A stretch of 64,000 nt of DNA from Heterobilharzia americana (GCA_944470555.2 OX104130.1:48393491-48457490); one strand, 5' to 3'; counted from the first letter of the stretch, positions 10,494 through 24,336 are shown. A program made the numbers and translations. Notes: generated from the letters alone by a model not told the origin.

Positions 10494-11941
10494 GAAAAAT
10501 TCAGTCGAAGAAACGAGAACAGGTGTTGTATATACAGATCACTAATGGTAGAAATAGTAGTGACAGTAACAGGTGTGATGAAAACTCAATACAATTTACT
10601 GCGGAACTAAAACATATGTGAAGTTCATCCTGGTTTCTTTATACTATTCAACGAAGGTGCCTATAATTAGTAATAAATTTTTGCCAAATAAAAGTCATAA
10701 AATTTAAATGCTAACCATTAACTCTTACAGTTGTCGATTTGAAAGCTAATTCACCAATCTAATAGGCATAGGAATATGATTTGTGTGTATTCTCAGCAAG
10801 TAAACACTGAGACCGATCAGAAAATAAGTTGCAAGCTGACGGTTTCATGGGTTTACCAATCTTAAGGATCAAAAAGTTTCACGATTCAATTTTGGGTGAA
10901 TTCGGGGCAAATGTCTACTAGAGATCTTGGTTATGCTACATTCTCTCGGACCAATGCCATCATGGTCATCAGCCTCGGGAGTGAATTTTCTTCATTATTT
11001 ATACGAAGTCGTTAATTATTAACAATTTTCCGTAGATTTTTAAAGTTACTGGTATGGCTTTATAAACTGTTCCGACGATGGTAGTAATGGTGAGTGAAAA
11101 TAGAAGTATCATTGCCTGAAACGCATTGCACGTTTACTAAAGATTTTTAATTTTTATGCTGCATTTATATCACTTTTTCCTCCATTTTTATCTAGCCTTG
11201 TAACACAAAATTTTCATGACTATTGCAGATCATAAAATATTTTAAGGAAATAGATTGTCACCAGTTAAAAGCTGAAACAGTCTTTATTATGGCATTTCGA
11301 TACCAAAAGTGACTTCTTTTAAAATGCTTCACTTATGCGTATTTGGAGGCTTCTAGCAGATATGCTCATTGTGTTCTTTTTTCTTGATTACCCATTTGTT
11401 ATTCAAATAGTGTTAAGCAGTGATAAAGTTTTCGTCCTGAAAACTGATTTCATTTGATTTCCCTCGTCGAACTGCATTGACTTAAGGCGAAAACGTCCTC
11501 AGGCAAAGTCAAAGCTGTATGTGGGGTATGTGATTTCTTTCCAATGGTCATGTGTGTCAAGAAATCTAGTCGCGTGTCAGTTGATTTACTGAAAGCTGTA
11601 TTTAAGTATAAATGTTATCATATGGTTGAAGTGATTACACGTTTAAGCGTTACTTGACTGTCTAAATAAATTACTGAAATACCAACATAACTCTTTTCAT
11701 TAGCAGGGGAAGTAAGAGTGTCACTAGGAGGAGGAAACATATTTCCGCAATTTTATCACAAAGTAGGGCTAAAAATATAGTAATACTGTTTAACGTTTGA
11801 GCTAAGCTTGAGAAGACCCAATGTTGTATTAATTTTCACCTATTCATATGTTCAGTATTCAAATTAACATAATCTTACTACCGTCAACTAATTTTCAGGC
11901 ATTACTTATTTTATTTTATTGCATCTCTATGACACTTACAG
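10083..11941 (+). other. Intron 2
   Basis: Starts gtaatg and ends gacacttacag. Contains the (TA)n tract 10419-10491 and otherwise nothing recognisable. The open stretch 10323-10610 is only open because it runs through the TA tract. Confidence 0.75.
10419..10491. repeat. (TA)n microsatellite, about 36 copies
   Basis: Uninterrupted alternating TA. Such tracts are prone to length change and assembly error; the true length in the animal may differ. Confidence 0.97.
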
Positions 11942-12065
11942 GTATAAATGGTGAGCGAACTGATGGGTCAGAGGAAACAGATTCTAATCTAGGCAAGCTA
12001 AAACTTCGAGGTCAAATGAAATACATGTTTGAATGGGATGCAATAGTGTTTCTTGGAACACCAAT
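11942..12065 (+). CDS. sGC exon 3 of window: HNOBA core strand
   Basis: Acceptor is gacacttacag and donor gtaagttt. It enters in phase 1 (completing Gly) and leaves in phase 2. After an acidic variable loop (ERTDGSEETDSN) comes LKLRGQMKYMFEWDAIVFLG, the HNOBA motif L-(K/R)-G-Q-M-x-Y-x-x-x-x-D-x-I-x-F-L. This is one of the most conserved stretches of soluble guanylate cyclases outside the catalytic domain. The acidic loop length differs widely between family members, so it is not informative. Confidence 0.93.
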
Positions 12066-12105
12066 GTAAGTTTCGTATGTATTTATATGTTGAACAATTA
12101 ACTGG

Positions 12106-12165
12106 TAGGAAGCCCTAGTTGATCTGGGTTTCATGCTAGTTAGCAATAATCGTCAAGGCATATCT
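12106..12165 (-). repeat. Hammerhead-like repeat relic, reverse orientation
   Basis: The minus strand reads TTGACGA (plus 12150-12156) for box 1, so C3 is changed to T. A hairpin built on TGCT/AGCA follows, then GAAAC (plus 12128-12132). Helix II lacks its closing G-C pair. The layout and words match the tract at 14085-14160, so both belong to one repeat family whose intact form would be a hammerhead on the minus strand. Confidence 0.5.
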
Positions 12166-14084
12166 ACAAACTCGAAGACTCAGAACAATGACACCCATTG
12201 TTGAAAACAGAGACTTTACCAATAGACTATACTGGCCGTAAATGACATCTTGTAGGACTATAGTATGTAAGAGCGTTAGTTTGATTACTACCTTCTCACA
12301 TCAACCAGTCATCTGCTTTCAATGAATTTAAAGATGGATTTTATCGTAAATATATATTATTCGAGAAACTGGTATAAGTTAAACTCACTATACACCTATT
12401 TTGCTTCATCCTTGGACTGAACAGCAGTTATCAGAACCTCAGAACTTTGGTGCTGGCTGTGCTGTCTTGTAACTACTGAAATTAGTTCCAGCTCAGTGAG
12501 TTTAATGAAATAAGGTAACTGTCATTATCATACCATATTTACTTGATCTAATATTTTGATCTTTCTTAAATACTGTAGTCAGTAATAGAACATGATATAG
12601 TTCAAAAGATTACAAATGCAGCATTTACGTGATCCTTAAGTATCTATAGCTCTTATCAGAAAGTATAACGGCCAGTAGATTATAATGACCTTCCTGAGTG
12701 GTTTAATTAAGGTGTATGCCTTTCAGTCAACACAATATTTTATGATAATGATAAGTTTGACAAACGTTTTGGTTGTGCGATTCCCAAGCTTAGAGTAAAA
12801 CTGAAGAAGAGTGAAATACGAAAAAGTAAGTAATTTTTTACAAACTCATGATGGGTCTTTAGTAAGTTCTCATTAATACAAAAACAATCACTCAACACTA
12901 TTTTGGTAATTATAACATTTTAATTCTGTGACTGCATTCATCATGACTTCAATACCTCTTAAGCTTTCCGAGTCCACACTAAATTTAGTTGTTTTATACT
13001 GCATTTATATATTTGTGTACAAAGCGGAGATATTTGTATCTAAAGGCCGAATTTTTTTATGAATGTAGAACAACTGTTTATATTTGAAGTGCAGAGATTT
13101 TGAAATTTATCAGTATCTTGTAAAAAGTGTTCTTCAAAATGAACTATTTCTTTTGTAATAACATTCCTTTCTCTAAATTTCTTATATTACCGTATCCCTT
13201 TTACATTGCTACATTGTGTATTATAAATACAAGTCTATTCTACCAAATAGTGGTACTCTGTAGGACGCCATTGGTCAGCCCTCTTCTTTCTACTTTACTT
13301 ATCTTTCTGTCAGCCATGTTTAATCCATATGTACTTTTCGAATTGCATGTAAGACGGTTCATAATGATCATCGAGAAGTAGTGATAATAAATTTATTGTT
13401 CTCTCTCGTCGTTCATTTGAAAAACATTTATACTTATAAGTCATTCACATTTAGAATTGTTGACCAGATACAAATTTGCTGCTCTACATATAATGTCACC
13501 CGAACTGTAAGAGGAGATAGTTCATTAAAATAAAATCAGCACTCAACAATATTTTAAAACTATGGGTAATATGTAACAGAACCTACTGCAGTAATGTCTT
13601 TACGTCCAACCCTTAACTTGGTCTTCATCGTAATAGCATACATTTAATAATTACTGTCAGTTTTCGGTTTTATAGTGTTTATACTCTTATTGATTCTAAC
13701 CTTTAGGCAAGAAAACGAAATGCATCAGCTTCAAGTGATACACAGTCAAACCAAGCCCTAGGATGCTTACGTCTCAGTTTTAGTGTTATGCCTAGCTAGT
13801 TGGTAACAAATAATTATGACACCTATATTTAGCATTCTGAATTCACTAATTTAAATAATTCATTACCAGATGCACCACATAGTATCCAATCCGTAAGTCA
13901 AATGACCATTTTGAATTTCATGCTAGGTAAGTTTGAGCTAGCTGAAACACCGGAGAAGTCTATCACCTTCAGGTGGCTGGTTTGTATACTTTTCAAATCT
14001 TCTTGTTCACAGACGTTTGGGTTAAAGGTTGTCGTTTTAGAGGAAGGAATAATATTTAGACACAGTGAAGTTGGTTGGTTGTAG

Positions 14085-14160
14085 GCAGTTAGCAAGAAGC
14101 CCTGGTTATAGGTTTCGTGATTGGTGGCACTCATCACCAATGTTTATCATGACTTCCTGC
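14085..14160 (-). repeat. Hammerhead-like repeat relic, reverse orientation
   Basis: On the minus strand: GTGATGA (plus 14131-14137) for box 1, with C3 changed to G; helix II GTG/CAC; GAAAC (plus 14112-14116). U16.1 is also lost. It shares the flank words agttagcaa, gaagccct and ggtttc with 12106-12165. Catalytically dead as written. Confidence 0.5.
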
Positions 14161-14999
14161 CAAATGCCTCCAACCAGGGAACATCCATCACAGCGCACCT
14201 CAATACTGAACGTCGTAGCTTGCTGTCAACATTGTAAAAATGACTGATAGTGCTCGGTCATAACTCAGGGCTGAACAAAATGGAATTGTTTTCCCTCTAT
14301 TGACCTGTGAATACAAATACAGAAGTCTTCATATACAGTGACATTAATATGTATATGAGGCAGTAAGTTGCGTTAGTGTTTTTTTCCATCACGGTTAAAT
14401 TGCTTTTATGTGAATTCTTTCTACACAATAGATCATATTCGTTCGTAATACCTGATAAAGAGTTTTAAAGCTAACTAATGCTTGGAGAGAATTGAAAAAT
14501 AACCTTTTAGTTTACATCCAACTCGTTGGAAGTAGCTTACTTAAGATAAAATGCGTAGGGTTATTTAACCTAGTTAGGCTGATTCTCAGTAGAATATAAG
14601 CACTTCCCAGAGTAAAAAGTTAGATTATAGAAATTTGTCACTGGCACTTTGTTAGGTTGTTTGTGGCATTTTCAGGCATATGATGCTGCTAACAATCATC
14701 TCGTTTATCATAAGTTCTATGAAGTCTTTCGTGGCAATGTGAAGTTTATTTTGAGTGCAACTAAACAACGGTATAACGAAGTGTACATCAGGGTAACCTA
14801 ATAATATATCAACAAGAAGAATATATATTTACTCCAGTTTTACGTAATCAGGACAAGTGAGATTAGTTTATAATCTGATTTGGCTTTCTCTTTGAATAAG
14901 TGTCTACATATGAAAATCTAATTAATTAATACCTCAAAAACGTATAAACGTGTGTCCAGGGTGTATGGTAGTATGCTTAAGGGAACAGTAAACAGGGAA

Positions 15000-15345
15000 A
15001 ATGAGTATGTAGATATACCGGTGTGAAGCTATGAAAGTGAATATATTGACCAGTCTATGTGTTCTTTCGAAAAATATTCCTTTGAATATACCCATCCGTT
15101 TTCCTGGTGAGGAGGATATCTAGGAAAGGAATACTATACCCTTGTTCTTCCTCGCAGGTTAACTCCATAGCTGGGTAAAAATTATTGAAGGTATTCAAAA
15201 AATCATTTTTATTGTAGCCATTCTCACAAATGATGAAAGTATCATCCATATGCTGACAATAATAGTCTAGTTTATCCAGTGCACCGTTTTCAATTTTGGC
15301 CATTTGTGACTAAAGATAATGGGGAGCAACGTAAATGTAAGAACA
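15000..15345 (-). pseudogene. Penelope-like reverse transcriptase fragment
   Basis: Minus-strand reading frame 15055-15303 gives DKLDYYCQHMDDTFIICENG with TFNNFYPAMELTCEEEQGYS and IPFLDILLTRKTDGYIQRNI. This is the catalytic Asp-pair region and the following RT strand of Penelope elements (usually Y-V-D-D-T-F and F-L-D-x-L-x-x-R), here with His-Met before the two Asp. The match goes on past a stop toward 15000 (TGQYIHFHS) and, in broken form, up to about 15345 where motif B should be. RT palm remnant only; it resembles the family at 6523-7440 more than the element at 3945-5956. Confidence 0.8.
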
Positions 15346-18300
15346 TTTTTTGTAACCATGTATGTTAAGTGTCGAAATTATCTGAAGTTGGTGTTTAAAA
15401 GGACAGCAAAAACTTGGATGCACTAGAGTTTTGTAAATTCTTCGCTAATAGAGTAGTTGATGATGGGATTAGGAACGAATGCTAGTAATCAACCTATTCA
15501 TTAAATGGAATGCGTTTGTAAAGAGTAGAAAATAAAAAAAGGATAAAAATAACTAACTAATAATGAAGATATTTAATTAAAGGCAATAAAGCAAAGTAAT
15601 TAGTGAAGTCACTGTACGTCAGAAATGTTATCAAGGCAAATCTAGAGTAACCATCATTTCCGTCTGCATATAGAGGATTGGTTTGTAGATTCGAAAAGTT
15701 AGTTATTAATTAGCCAGTTATAACATATATGTAACGATGCCTGATATTCTGAATCGACTTCATTCCTCACTGAGTAACTAATTTAAGTTACAATTATTGA
15801 CTGCATTATTCACAAGTTGGTTACTGTGTTTCATTAAAATTATTCTACAAGTGGTCTGAACAGAGATATTGTATTTATTGTATGAATGATTCTAATCAAA
15901 TCAGTCAGCCTGAACATCAAATGTATTCACTGAAGATTGTTACTACAACGTTGTTCCTGTACTTGAAATTTTCTGCTTTGAAAAGAAGAGAAGATTTGAA
16001 ATAAAATAAATAACAATGTACTTCATAAAACAACAATTATATATATCAAATGGTGTTTTTATTTACTTGATGTAAATGTTATCAGAGACGAAAGCTGATT
16101 TACTGTAGTAAATTATAATATGAGTAGTGTGAAGCATGGTATATCAGTAGGTGTGAGGCAATAATTCACTTCAAACTGGATGGTTAAACTTGTCCAGGAT
16201 TACAGTCAGTGGAGTGACAGTGTTACAGACAATTTTTTTTACTGTACTTCTAGATACTTAGAAAACGTTTCTGTAAATTGAGAACTTTTTGACTTTTCAA
16301 GTCATTCTTTAAGTTCTCGAATTGAATTTGTTATGGTTCTCTGTGAACTACAAAAGATAGGAAATCACCAACAAGAAAATGGTGAATTGTTTTTCCCCTC
16401 AAGCATACTCAATGCAGTTTATTATGTAGGTACTTAAGTGAGGCTACTTATCTTCAAACAACACAAAGTTTACGAGGATAGTGGTAGTATTGGACTGCTG
16501 CACAACACCGAGTGGAACAGGATGAAAATCTGTAGACAAATTAGTATTGTGGCTACTTGGTGAACGCTCTTATGATCGACTTCTCCAACAGGGCTTTAAT
16601 TCTACTATCTTCTAAGTAAGACCTTAAAGTAGAGAATTAAATTTGTCCAACAACTCAAGGTTCATATTTTCATTTACTATCCTATAGAAAATCTCTTCAA
16701 ATGTTTGAGGCGGAACTTATGGTCCTAATCACTCATTGAATTTTGTGATGAATTCATAATGGAATGTTGACCAGTAGAAACACTAGCTCCTGGCATGAAT
16801 GTATCTTAATATACATCAACTGCGTCTTTTAATTGTGGAGTTAGAAAGATGCGCTTGTGTAGAGTGATATAATGAGTATCGTTTATCGTGGAGTTGTGTT
16901 GACGATAAAAGTCACTAATGTTGAGTATATTGGTGAAGCTCACCTTTTAGTATACACCTGAATCTTCATTTGCAATTGGTAACAAGTATTATTGTGTTTA
17001 AGAACTGTTTCTCGTTTCTGTCTCACTTACTGGACATGAAGTGTTTGTAACAGGATTTAACTTTATACATAGAAAAATTAATGAAGTTTCTGATTTACTC
17101 CATTCTAAAGGAAATTTATTTTGCACTTTATGTACAAATAAATAAATAATGTCCATTATTTTGTTCGATTTACAGCACTGTTTATACTCCAATACTTCAG
17201 TTTTCGGTTTCTTTGTTTTCATTCAATTTTGTAATCTCTACGATGCACTAGGATCTTTTTTTTCATTTGCCTTCAACACACAAAAGTGTTTTAAATCACG
17301 TCGGTTTTTTAGAACACAGTGCTTTTTCTAAAGTTCAAAATGACTAGTAGTTCATAGAAATATAATACTGTTGATTTCTGTACTAATGTAGATGAAAATT
17401 ATTGAAAAAATCAAGTAGAAGCATCAAATTAAAGGTTAGGTCAGGAAAGATAAATGATTTTATTACTCACTGGAATGAATATCTCCCTGCGCCTTTGATT
17501 CTCTTTCTGTTCACTGTACAGTTGACTTAAGTCTTTTCTGTTTTACCTCAACATGCGTACACGCAACTGCGAAGTAATTACAAGTTGTTATTTCTCAGAA
17601 GTGTTTTACTGTTTTAGTTCTTCGTGCATCGTTTCTTAAGATTAAGCAAATAAAGTATCAATTTATTCATTCATTCAATAAAACACTTAATTACGCATAG
17701 AATTATTAGGTTTGACAGCAACAAAGTATTCTGTACCATCTAGTCTGAATTAAGGTAAAAAATTTCCGTTTTATGTATTCTAACTTACCAGTAGAAATAA
17801 TACTACTAATACTATTACTACGACTAATAATAAGTAATTACAAATTTAAACCGTCTTCATATGTTTGCACAAAGAAGTGCTAACAAATTAGTTAGTTTTT
17901 ACACGAATTCCCTCATATAAATTGGAAAAGAGCAAGAAGAACAATGGTAGTAGGATAAAACGGATTCCTGTGGTATCTTGTCTACTATTTACAATCTAGA
18001 ATTTCCAAATTCCTAGATTTACTGAAAGTTTAACAAATCTTAATTCGTCGAAAGAAACCAGAATAAAAGACAGTAGTTCAGGTAATCATTAGTGGTCATA
18101 GAATAAAGTTCAGTCATAACAGCAAATCCACGGAAGGTTACTAAATGGTAACAGATTGCTACAACTTTATGCAGAATATAATGGAAGCATCTTGATTCAA
18201 AATAACGTCAGAATTAGTAGTCCAAATACAGAGACAAGCACTCTAGGATTAAGTAGATCACAAAATAAATAAATAGAACCTGAAAAATATTGTGAGTTAA

Positions 18301-18973
18301 GGTCAGTTGATTAAAAACACTCAGTATATACTATAGATGGTGCAACCAGATAAGAGTGAGGGGATGAACATCTGAGGTTAGTGAAAGATGATATAGTTAG
18401 ATAACAGTCAAGAAGGCTGACCAAGGTACACAAAGGCTAACTTCAGCTTCTTTCCGAACACACAAATAAGGTTTGCGGTGTTTGATGGGTATAACCAGCA
18501 AAATTCAGGAGAATTGAGCCTGTTTGTTTATTATCTTGAAGACTTCCGCTTGATGTCTAGTGTCAATGAGATAACGAGCGATTGCACTGTTAGGAGTGCC
18601 ACTTCCTCTTAGTTGTGCACTCTTTGAAATTCATCATATTTACATATTTTATTCTTCCCTGGTGAAATTTATTAAGTGATTAATCTGAGTGTATGTAATT
18701 TGTTATGAGTTGCTGTTTCCCAAGTCATGCCAGTGAAAAAAATAAACCTCTGAATTATTGAATTGTCATCTGAAGTGCTGTCAGTACCCATCTTGTCTTC
18801 TTATAAGTGGTTAAAACATCGATGAATAATTCAGCTAAAGTAAATGATGTGTAGTTTCTTTTACTTTATTAGGTGGAGAGATATTTGTAATTTTAACAGT
18901 CAGTATATTGTACTTGGTCAGTTTATTGCCCTGCACGGTTTGTCTAGTAATGCAATCCTCTACTGCCATAATG

Positions 18974-18999
18974 ATATATATATATATATATATATATAT
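18974..18999. repeat. (AT)13 microsatellite
   Basis: Uninterrupted AT dinucleotides in intron 3, after tgccataatg. Confidence 0.95.
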
Positions 19000-20863
19000 G
19001 TCTGCGAAGAACAATTAGTAAAACCAAGTGCATAATCTGAGTTCGAGTATACTAAAGACAGTAATCATTTATGTACATATTATGGATTTTTCTAACTTTT
19101 CGGGCATCTTAGTTGAAAATGTAAAAGAAAGGTGCAGCTTTTTAATTATCTTTTCTATGCATTAAAATTTTTATATTCACATGGATGTGCTTATTACAAA
19201 CTGCGAAGAGTTATTAAAAAGTTCTTCACATTCAGTTTATATGAAGATGCTAATGGCCTTAGGTAAGAACACATAAGTTAACTGAAGGTGTACACAAAGA
19301 AAATGAATTAAATTTATTTCAAGTTATTAATAAAAAAAATTTGAACTGAGTTTTGGTGTAGGTTAATGTCATCCGGGACTGCTACTTGATGTGCACAAGT
19401 TAATTTCTTCAAGATTAAACCTGAAATACTCATATCTTGTAGATGCTTAGTATGCTGACACAGTTAGTAGGTTTGGGTCTAATAAATGATATAGTCCTCC
19501 CCAAAGTATTTTATGTCACTGGTAAACATTTTCTGACAATTACCTTGATCTATGCCAAAAATAATGATTTGCTTACGAATCAATTTCAATGGAATATCAT
19601 TTGAAGATTCCAGTAAAATTGTCACTTAATTCAAAGTCAGAAATTACTTCAAAGAAGCGCTAAATGACAAAAGTTACTGTTTAGATTGTGAAAGGTGAAA
19701 GAACATTTTGCTTCAATGATATACAAAAGTATACACCCCTCAGCGTACCTATAAAGGGATAACATGTAGCTTATCTAAAATTAGTACAGCTAATACGTGC
19801 TAAACATCGTACTTAACTAGCAGTGTTCAACAAGTTCTTTTGAGAATTTTAGATGAGTACTCATAATATATTGTAATCCACTTGTATGACAGTCTACGGA
19901 TGCTATTTCGGTGAGATATGCTTAACCGTATTCGTAATTACTGGTACTAATAGAACTGGAAATGACCCATGGTTATATTCAATACTCTTAGTATATTTTA
20001 AAGACCCGTTTGACATCGCTGATGAAATCAAAAAATATGATGAAACTGCATTCAGCACCTTTTTTTCAGCAGGAATAACTTTGAAAATAGATGAAGAAAA
20101 TACCGAATAAGCGAATTAAGCGTTAAACATCAAACGTTTTTCTTTCTAGGATATATCATTGATCAAAGAGTATCACTCAGTAAATGAATTGGATGTTTAA
20201 TCGCATGATTTATTATTATTTTCAATGTTCAGGTGATACTAATAAGAATGTTTTAGTTGTTAACACTTTCGTAACCGTCCTGTACAAAATTCTAAATACG
20301 TTAATGATGCTTAAAGGATTCAAACAGTGCCTTTTTTGGCTTCATTGAGGACAAATAATTCACCAAAAACTTCGGCTGTGAAGCTGCATAACAACAGTTT
20401 GTAAATTGGGAGGAAAACAGTTTTTGACTAAACTGAACTGCTCACAAGAAAAATTACTGCATATTGGCCAGGAAATGATGCAAATTACGTTACACTTCAA
20501 CTGTGCTGTGGCTAAAGAAACTGTATTTCAAGCTATTACAATCTGGATTAGTTGTGAAGTTCAGAAAGTACATTTAGTCAACCTATCTACTTAGTCGAGA
20601 TCTGTGTAAGGGAAATTCCTATCATCAGCAGGAGTTGAACCTTATGTCTACTGACCACAATAATTTATAACTATGCATCACTCCAAAAAACCACATTCAT
20701 CACCTACCTGTTTCATGAATCTGATATTTTACACCATAATCTTTCTATTCTTATTGATTAATCAGTGGAGTTCAGTATATTTACTTGATCTGTTGGCAAA
20801 TTTACTTAAAATGCATTTCATTTGTTTTTCTTTTGTATTTTCTTTTCTTTTTCAATGCTACAG

Positions 20864-20993
20864 AATGCGCGATGTGGATTCTATGTTGGAAATAGGTTTG
20901 TATCTAAACGATTTAAGCATGCATGATTCTAGTCGTGATATGGTGTTGGCAGGTGAGCAACAATCTGCTGAATTGAAATTGGCATTGGAACAA
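20864..20993 (+). CDS. sGC exon 4 of window: end of HNOBA and start of coiled coil
   Basis: Acceptor follows a long pyrimidine tract (…ttttcaatgctacag); donor is gtaagag. It begins with the base that completes an Ile codon and ends in phase 0. It reads [20 protein letters not shown] then [19 protein letters not shown], the GLYLxDLxxHxxSRDxVLxGEQ motif closing HNOBA and starting the signalling helix. Wording such as GLYLNDL is typical of the invertebrate atypical subunits; vertebrate ones have GLYLSDI. The upstream open frame through 20673-20863 is intron. Confidence 0.93.
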
Positions 20994-23900
20994 GTAAGAG
21001 ATAGTTGTTTACACAATGTATATCTGGATGTGATTAGTTTTGTGTTGAACATTTTGAACCATTTATACAACTACCGGTCACATTTTGAAAGATTATAAAT
21101 ACAATCTACAGCCGGTTTAAAACAAGTTTTATCAAGCTAGGAAAACTTAAAGTCTCATGAAAAACAAACGTAACTGACTAACTGTTTTTATTGATCAATG
21201 ATGTTAGACATATTAGCGAGTGAAATGACGTTTAGTGATTAAAAGTATCAAGGGACAGCGGCTAGCAGTTGAATCCGGGAGGCAGGTTTTGTCTTATTTA
21301 GAGCTGGTTAGCTGAATGTGCCTGAGCTCTGAAGAGCGATGCCGCTTCTGCCGTGAACTGTGCTCACAACCCACCCATTAGACTACTGAATCGTGAATGC
21401 CGCACCTTATGCAACGGCTATATTCGATATCATAGCTTTTAACTTCTCGTTGTCGTTTGGACCAAAAGACATGTTGTCAAAAGGGTGAGCTGCATGCCCT
21501 GCATTCCACCACTAGCCAATGTTTTACATTATTAATGTAACAGATTACTAGTCATACCTAAGCGTCCGCAAGGAGATGGTAACTTCGGTTCAATAAATGA
21601 TTGTATTAAGTGATTATTCATTCAATTTACACATTACTCTTCACAAGTGGTTTGTACATTTATGCAACCAATATGGAAGTCAGTTTATGACGGATAGATT
21701 GTAAAGTATTTTTAAGAGTAATATTTTGTCACTTAGTAAGTGGGTTATAGGTCATCATAGGTCATCATAACTAGGTCACACCAAAAATCCATGGTACTTT
21801 CAAATATTTTGTTGAATAGCATGTAGCATGAGTGGAATGCAATCAACAGGTACTTTATGTATATTTCTCGACAAAAAATCAAGTTATTATATACATATAT
21901 AATTGCAGAAGATTCAGATCAAAATCAATGTTCACACATTGGCTTGTGACCATAAAATAACCTGGGACTTAGTGGTTTCCTATGAAATGTTATGAAACTG
22001 AAATTTGTAGAACAAATCTTGCAAACCATCAAGATCTAGACGACTACTTTATCCTTTAGTAACACTTCACTAGCTGACTTACCTGACCTACTTCTTTCCT
22101 GTGTTGTGAACGATTCTATTTGAAAGTGCTATAAGGCACTAAGGGTAGGGAGATTGATTTCGATAGCTTCTTTTTTCAACCAAATGATGAAATATCCTTG
22201 AGTGTTTCGCTATTCATGCACCACTTCTTAATCTAGTCTTAAAGAACTCAAGTTTAGGTTAATCGTTACTGCTGTTTGATTTTAAGCTGACAGATGTTTG
22301 CTTTCTGGTTTATTTAAACAAACCTTACTGCACTCCAGTACACAAAACAGTGAAAATGAGGTCTAACCTAAAGGGTGATTGGGGCCGGTTATTATTTTCT
22401 CTTCTGTACTATAAAATAGTTTTACTAGTATCATCTTTACTCTGGAAATATTTGCGCTTTTTCGAATATGTTCTGCTCACACAATTTAAATGCTTTACTG
22501 TAATACTAAATATACTACCAACTCTTTCTAAAGCTGGTTTAGAGAAGTAAGGGCCTATGACCAATCATTATGATCAGTTGTCGTGAATACTTGAAATGTA
22601 AGAAAAAGTTAGAAGAAATAGGGAAGCAAACCGGGAAACTACCAGAAATAAACTCAAGTGATGAATGAGTGGAAGTAATAAAAAACTTTTGGCAGTTGAC
22701 AAACTAGAATATAATCTTAAAATAAAAACTCATTAGTGATTTAGCAGAGTTTTCGAATGAGTTTAAACCTCCTGCAAATAGCCATATTCAGGATTGGTGA
22801 AGGCGACCAATGTACACATACCTGAGAGTTCTACGATTATAATTTGCACAGCCATCACAAGGTAACAGTAGTTGGATGAGTTTAAGGTGTTTAAAATGAT
22901 GATAGGTTAAAAGACGATTGCCATGATGACAAATATCGATCATAGAAGTCCAGAGGAATAAAATATAAGTTGGATTGACTTTAGATAACATCAAACATAA
23001 TGGTTTGAATTCAAGGAACTATGATATAAAGTTGCTGTTGTCTTCTCTTCTAGTTATTATCTTACAAATTACGATACTCAAATAAACATTTAAAAACAGA
23101 TCTTTAACTTTTCGGTTTTGCTTTTACTAATGTCTGTAAATAGTTGGCAACGAAAATAACTTGAGACTGTGAAACATATTTGTAATGCAACTTACTTCGC
23201 ACTTCAGTACTCTTAAAAGCCACTGATAAGTAGAATTAAATAAGAATTTAAGCAGAATGTGAGACTTGGTTTTGATTTCACCAACTGAAGATCCTGCCAA
23301 GTGAGTCTACAGTTTAAGTATGGCATCTGAAAGGATTTATGTTCAATTTTTTGAGCCTTAAGAAGTTAATTAGTCAAAGACTAAAGTGGATACAAAAGAA
23401 TCCTTTACTCAGACGATTTATGGGTTTTTATTTGGATAGGAAAACAGGTAAAGAATTACAATGGACAATATGTTCAAATATGACTAAATAGCCCTTAAGT
23501 TCTCAGCTACCAGTAGCTCCACAACTTATATAGTGTAGAGACTGAAAAAATGTTTCCATAAAAATCATGTCAGCGAAATCATTGATATGTTTATATATTT
23601 AAGATCCTAGTTTTTGTCAGCATTTCATATCAATTCTTATTGATACTCATCTTCTGAAGTGACTTGTTTTTATTATCTTCCTAGTTATCTATACCTCTAG
23701 ACAGTGTCTGTACATTCGTAATACTGCGATTGTAAGTGATATTTCCTATATCATCAGTTAACAATCAAAGTAATTGCACATATTTCGCGATAATAGCCGA
23801 TAAGAAAATATGAAACTGCTGAAAAATTGTATTTAATTGGCCCTTTTATTGTGTGAAGTTAGGTTAAGATAGCTGTACTCTCCCTCCCTCAGAAAAATAC

Positions 23901-24189
23901 AGTTTACCAATGAACATAATTTTTTTTAAACGCTGAGCACTCATTCTGTCTCAAAATTTTAATTATTATTCTGTTCATAATACCTAAACGAGAAAAAAAT
24001 GTTAATCCTGACACGAATATCTGTAAGTAATTACAACACAACCATGTCAATAATCTTCATATTTTCAGGTGGTATATACAACTAAACACATCAAACGGAT
24101 CCAGAAGATGGAGTTAACTATAAATTTCTTATTAGACTTGCGTTTCATAACAATAATACATCTTATTACATATTTCTCTTATTTTATAG
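20994..24189 (+). other. Intron 4
   Basis: From gtaagag to ttattttatag. Contains one repeat relic at 21255-21400; the rest is AT-rich with no recognisable gene on either strand. Confidence 0.7.
21255..21400 (-). repeat. Strongly eroded hammerhead-type repeat relic
   Basis: The words gctagcagttgaatccggga, gttttgtcttatttagagct and ggttagctgaatgtgcctga keep the layout of the reverse-oriented hammerhead repeats (cleavage-site arm, GAAAC complement, helix II loop, box 1 complement), but box 1 and helix II are lost. A similar fragment is at 53581-53650. Confidence 0.35.
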
Positions 24190-24336
24190 GAAAGCGAGAA
24201 AAGTAAGCGATTGGAAGAAAGTTTGAGACGGTTAGATGAAGAAATGAGGAGAACAGATGAGTTATTGTATCAAATGATTCCTCGATCTGTAGCTCAAAGA
24301 CTTAGAGCTGGTGAAGCTGCTGTGGATACATGTGAA
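24190..24336 (+). CDS. sGC exon 5 of window: signalling coiled coil
   Basis: 49 codons between ttattttatag and gtatgtgg, phase 0 at both ends. The first half ([20 protein letters not shown]) is a charged heptad helix; the second half ([19 protein letters not shown]) is the conserved hinge K/R-x-D-E-L-L-Y-x-M-(I/L)-P-x-x-V-A-x-x-L that leads into the cyclase fold. This helix dimerises subunits in parallel and relays the H-NOX signal. The MIPR wording again matches the Gyc-88E/89D group. Confidence 0.93.

Larger units (their letters stand above)
12066..20863 (+). other. Intron 3
   Basis: 8.8 kb between gtaagttt and tgctacag. It holds two reverse hammerhead-like relics (12106-12165, 14085-14160), a Penelope scrap (15000-15345) and an (AT)n tract (18974-18999). 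The rest is AT-rich with no supported gene; open stretches such as 13127-13381, 16998-17222 and 19886-20110 have no recognisable signature. Confidence 0.7.

Noticed and set aside
10323..10610. 95-codon open stretch with an Ile-Tyr run
   Set aside because: It is open only because it crosses the (TA)n tract.
20673..21098. 141-codon open stretch around exon 20864-20993
   Set aside because: Only the central 43 codons carry HNOBA text; the flanks are intron on either side of clear splice sites.
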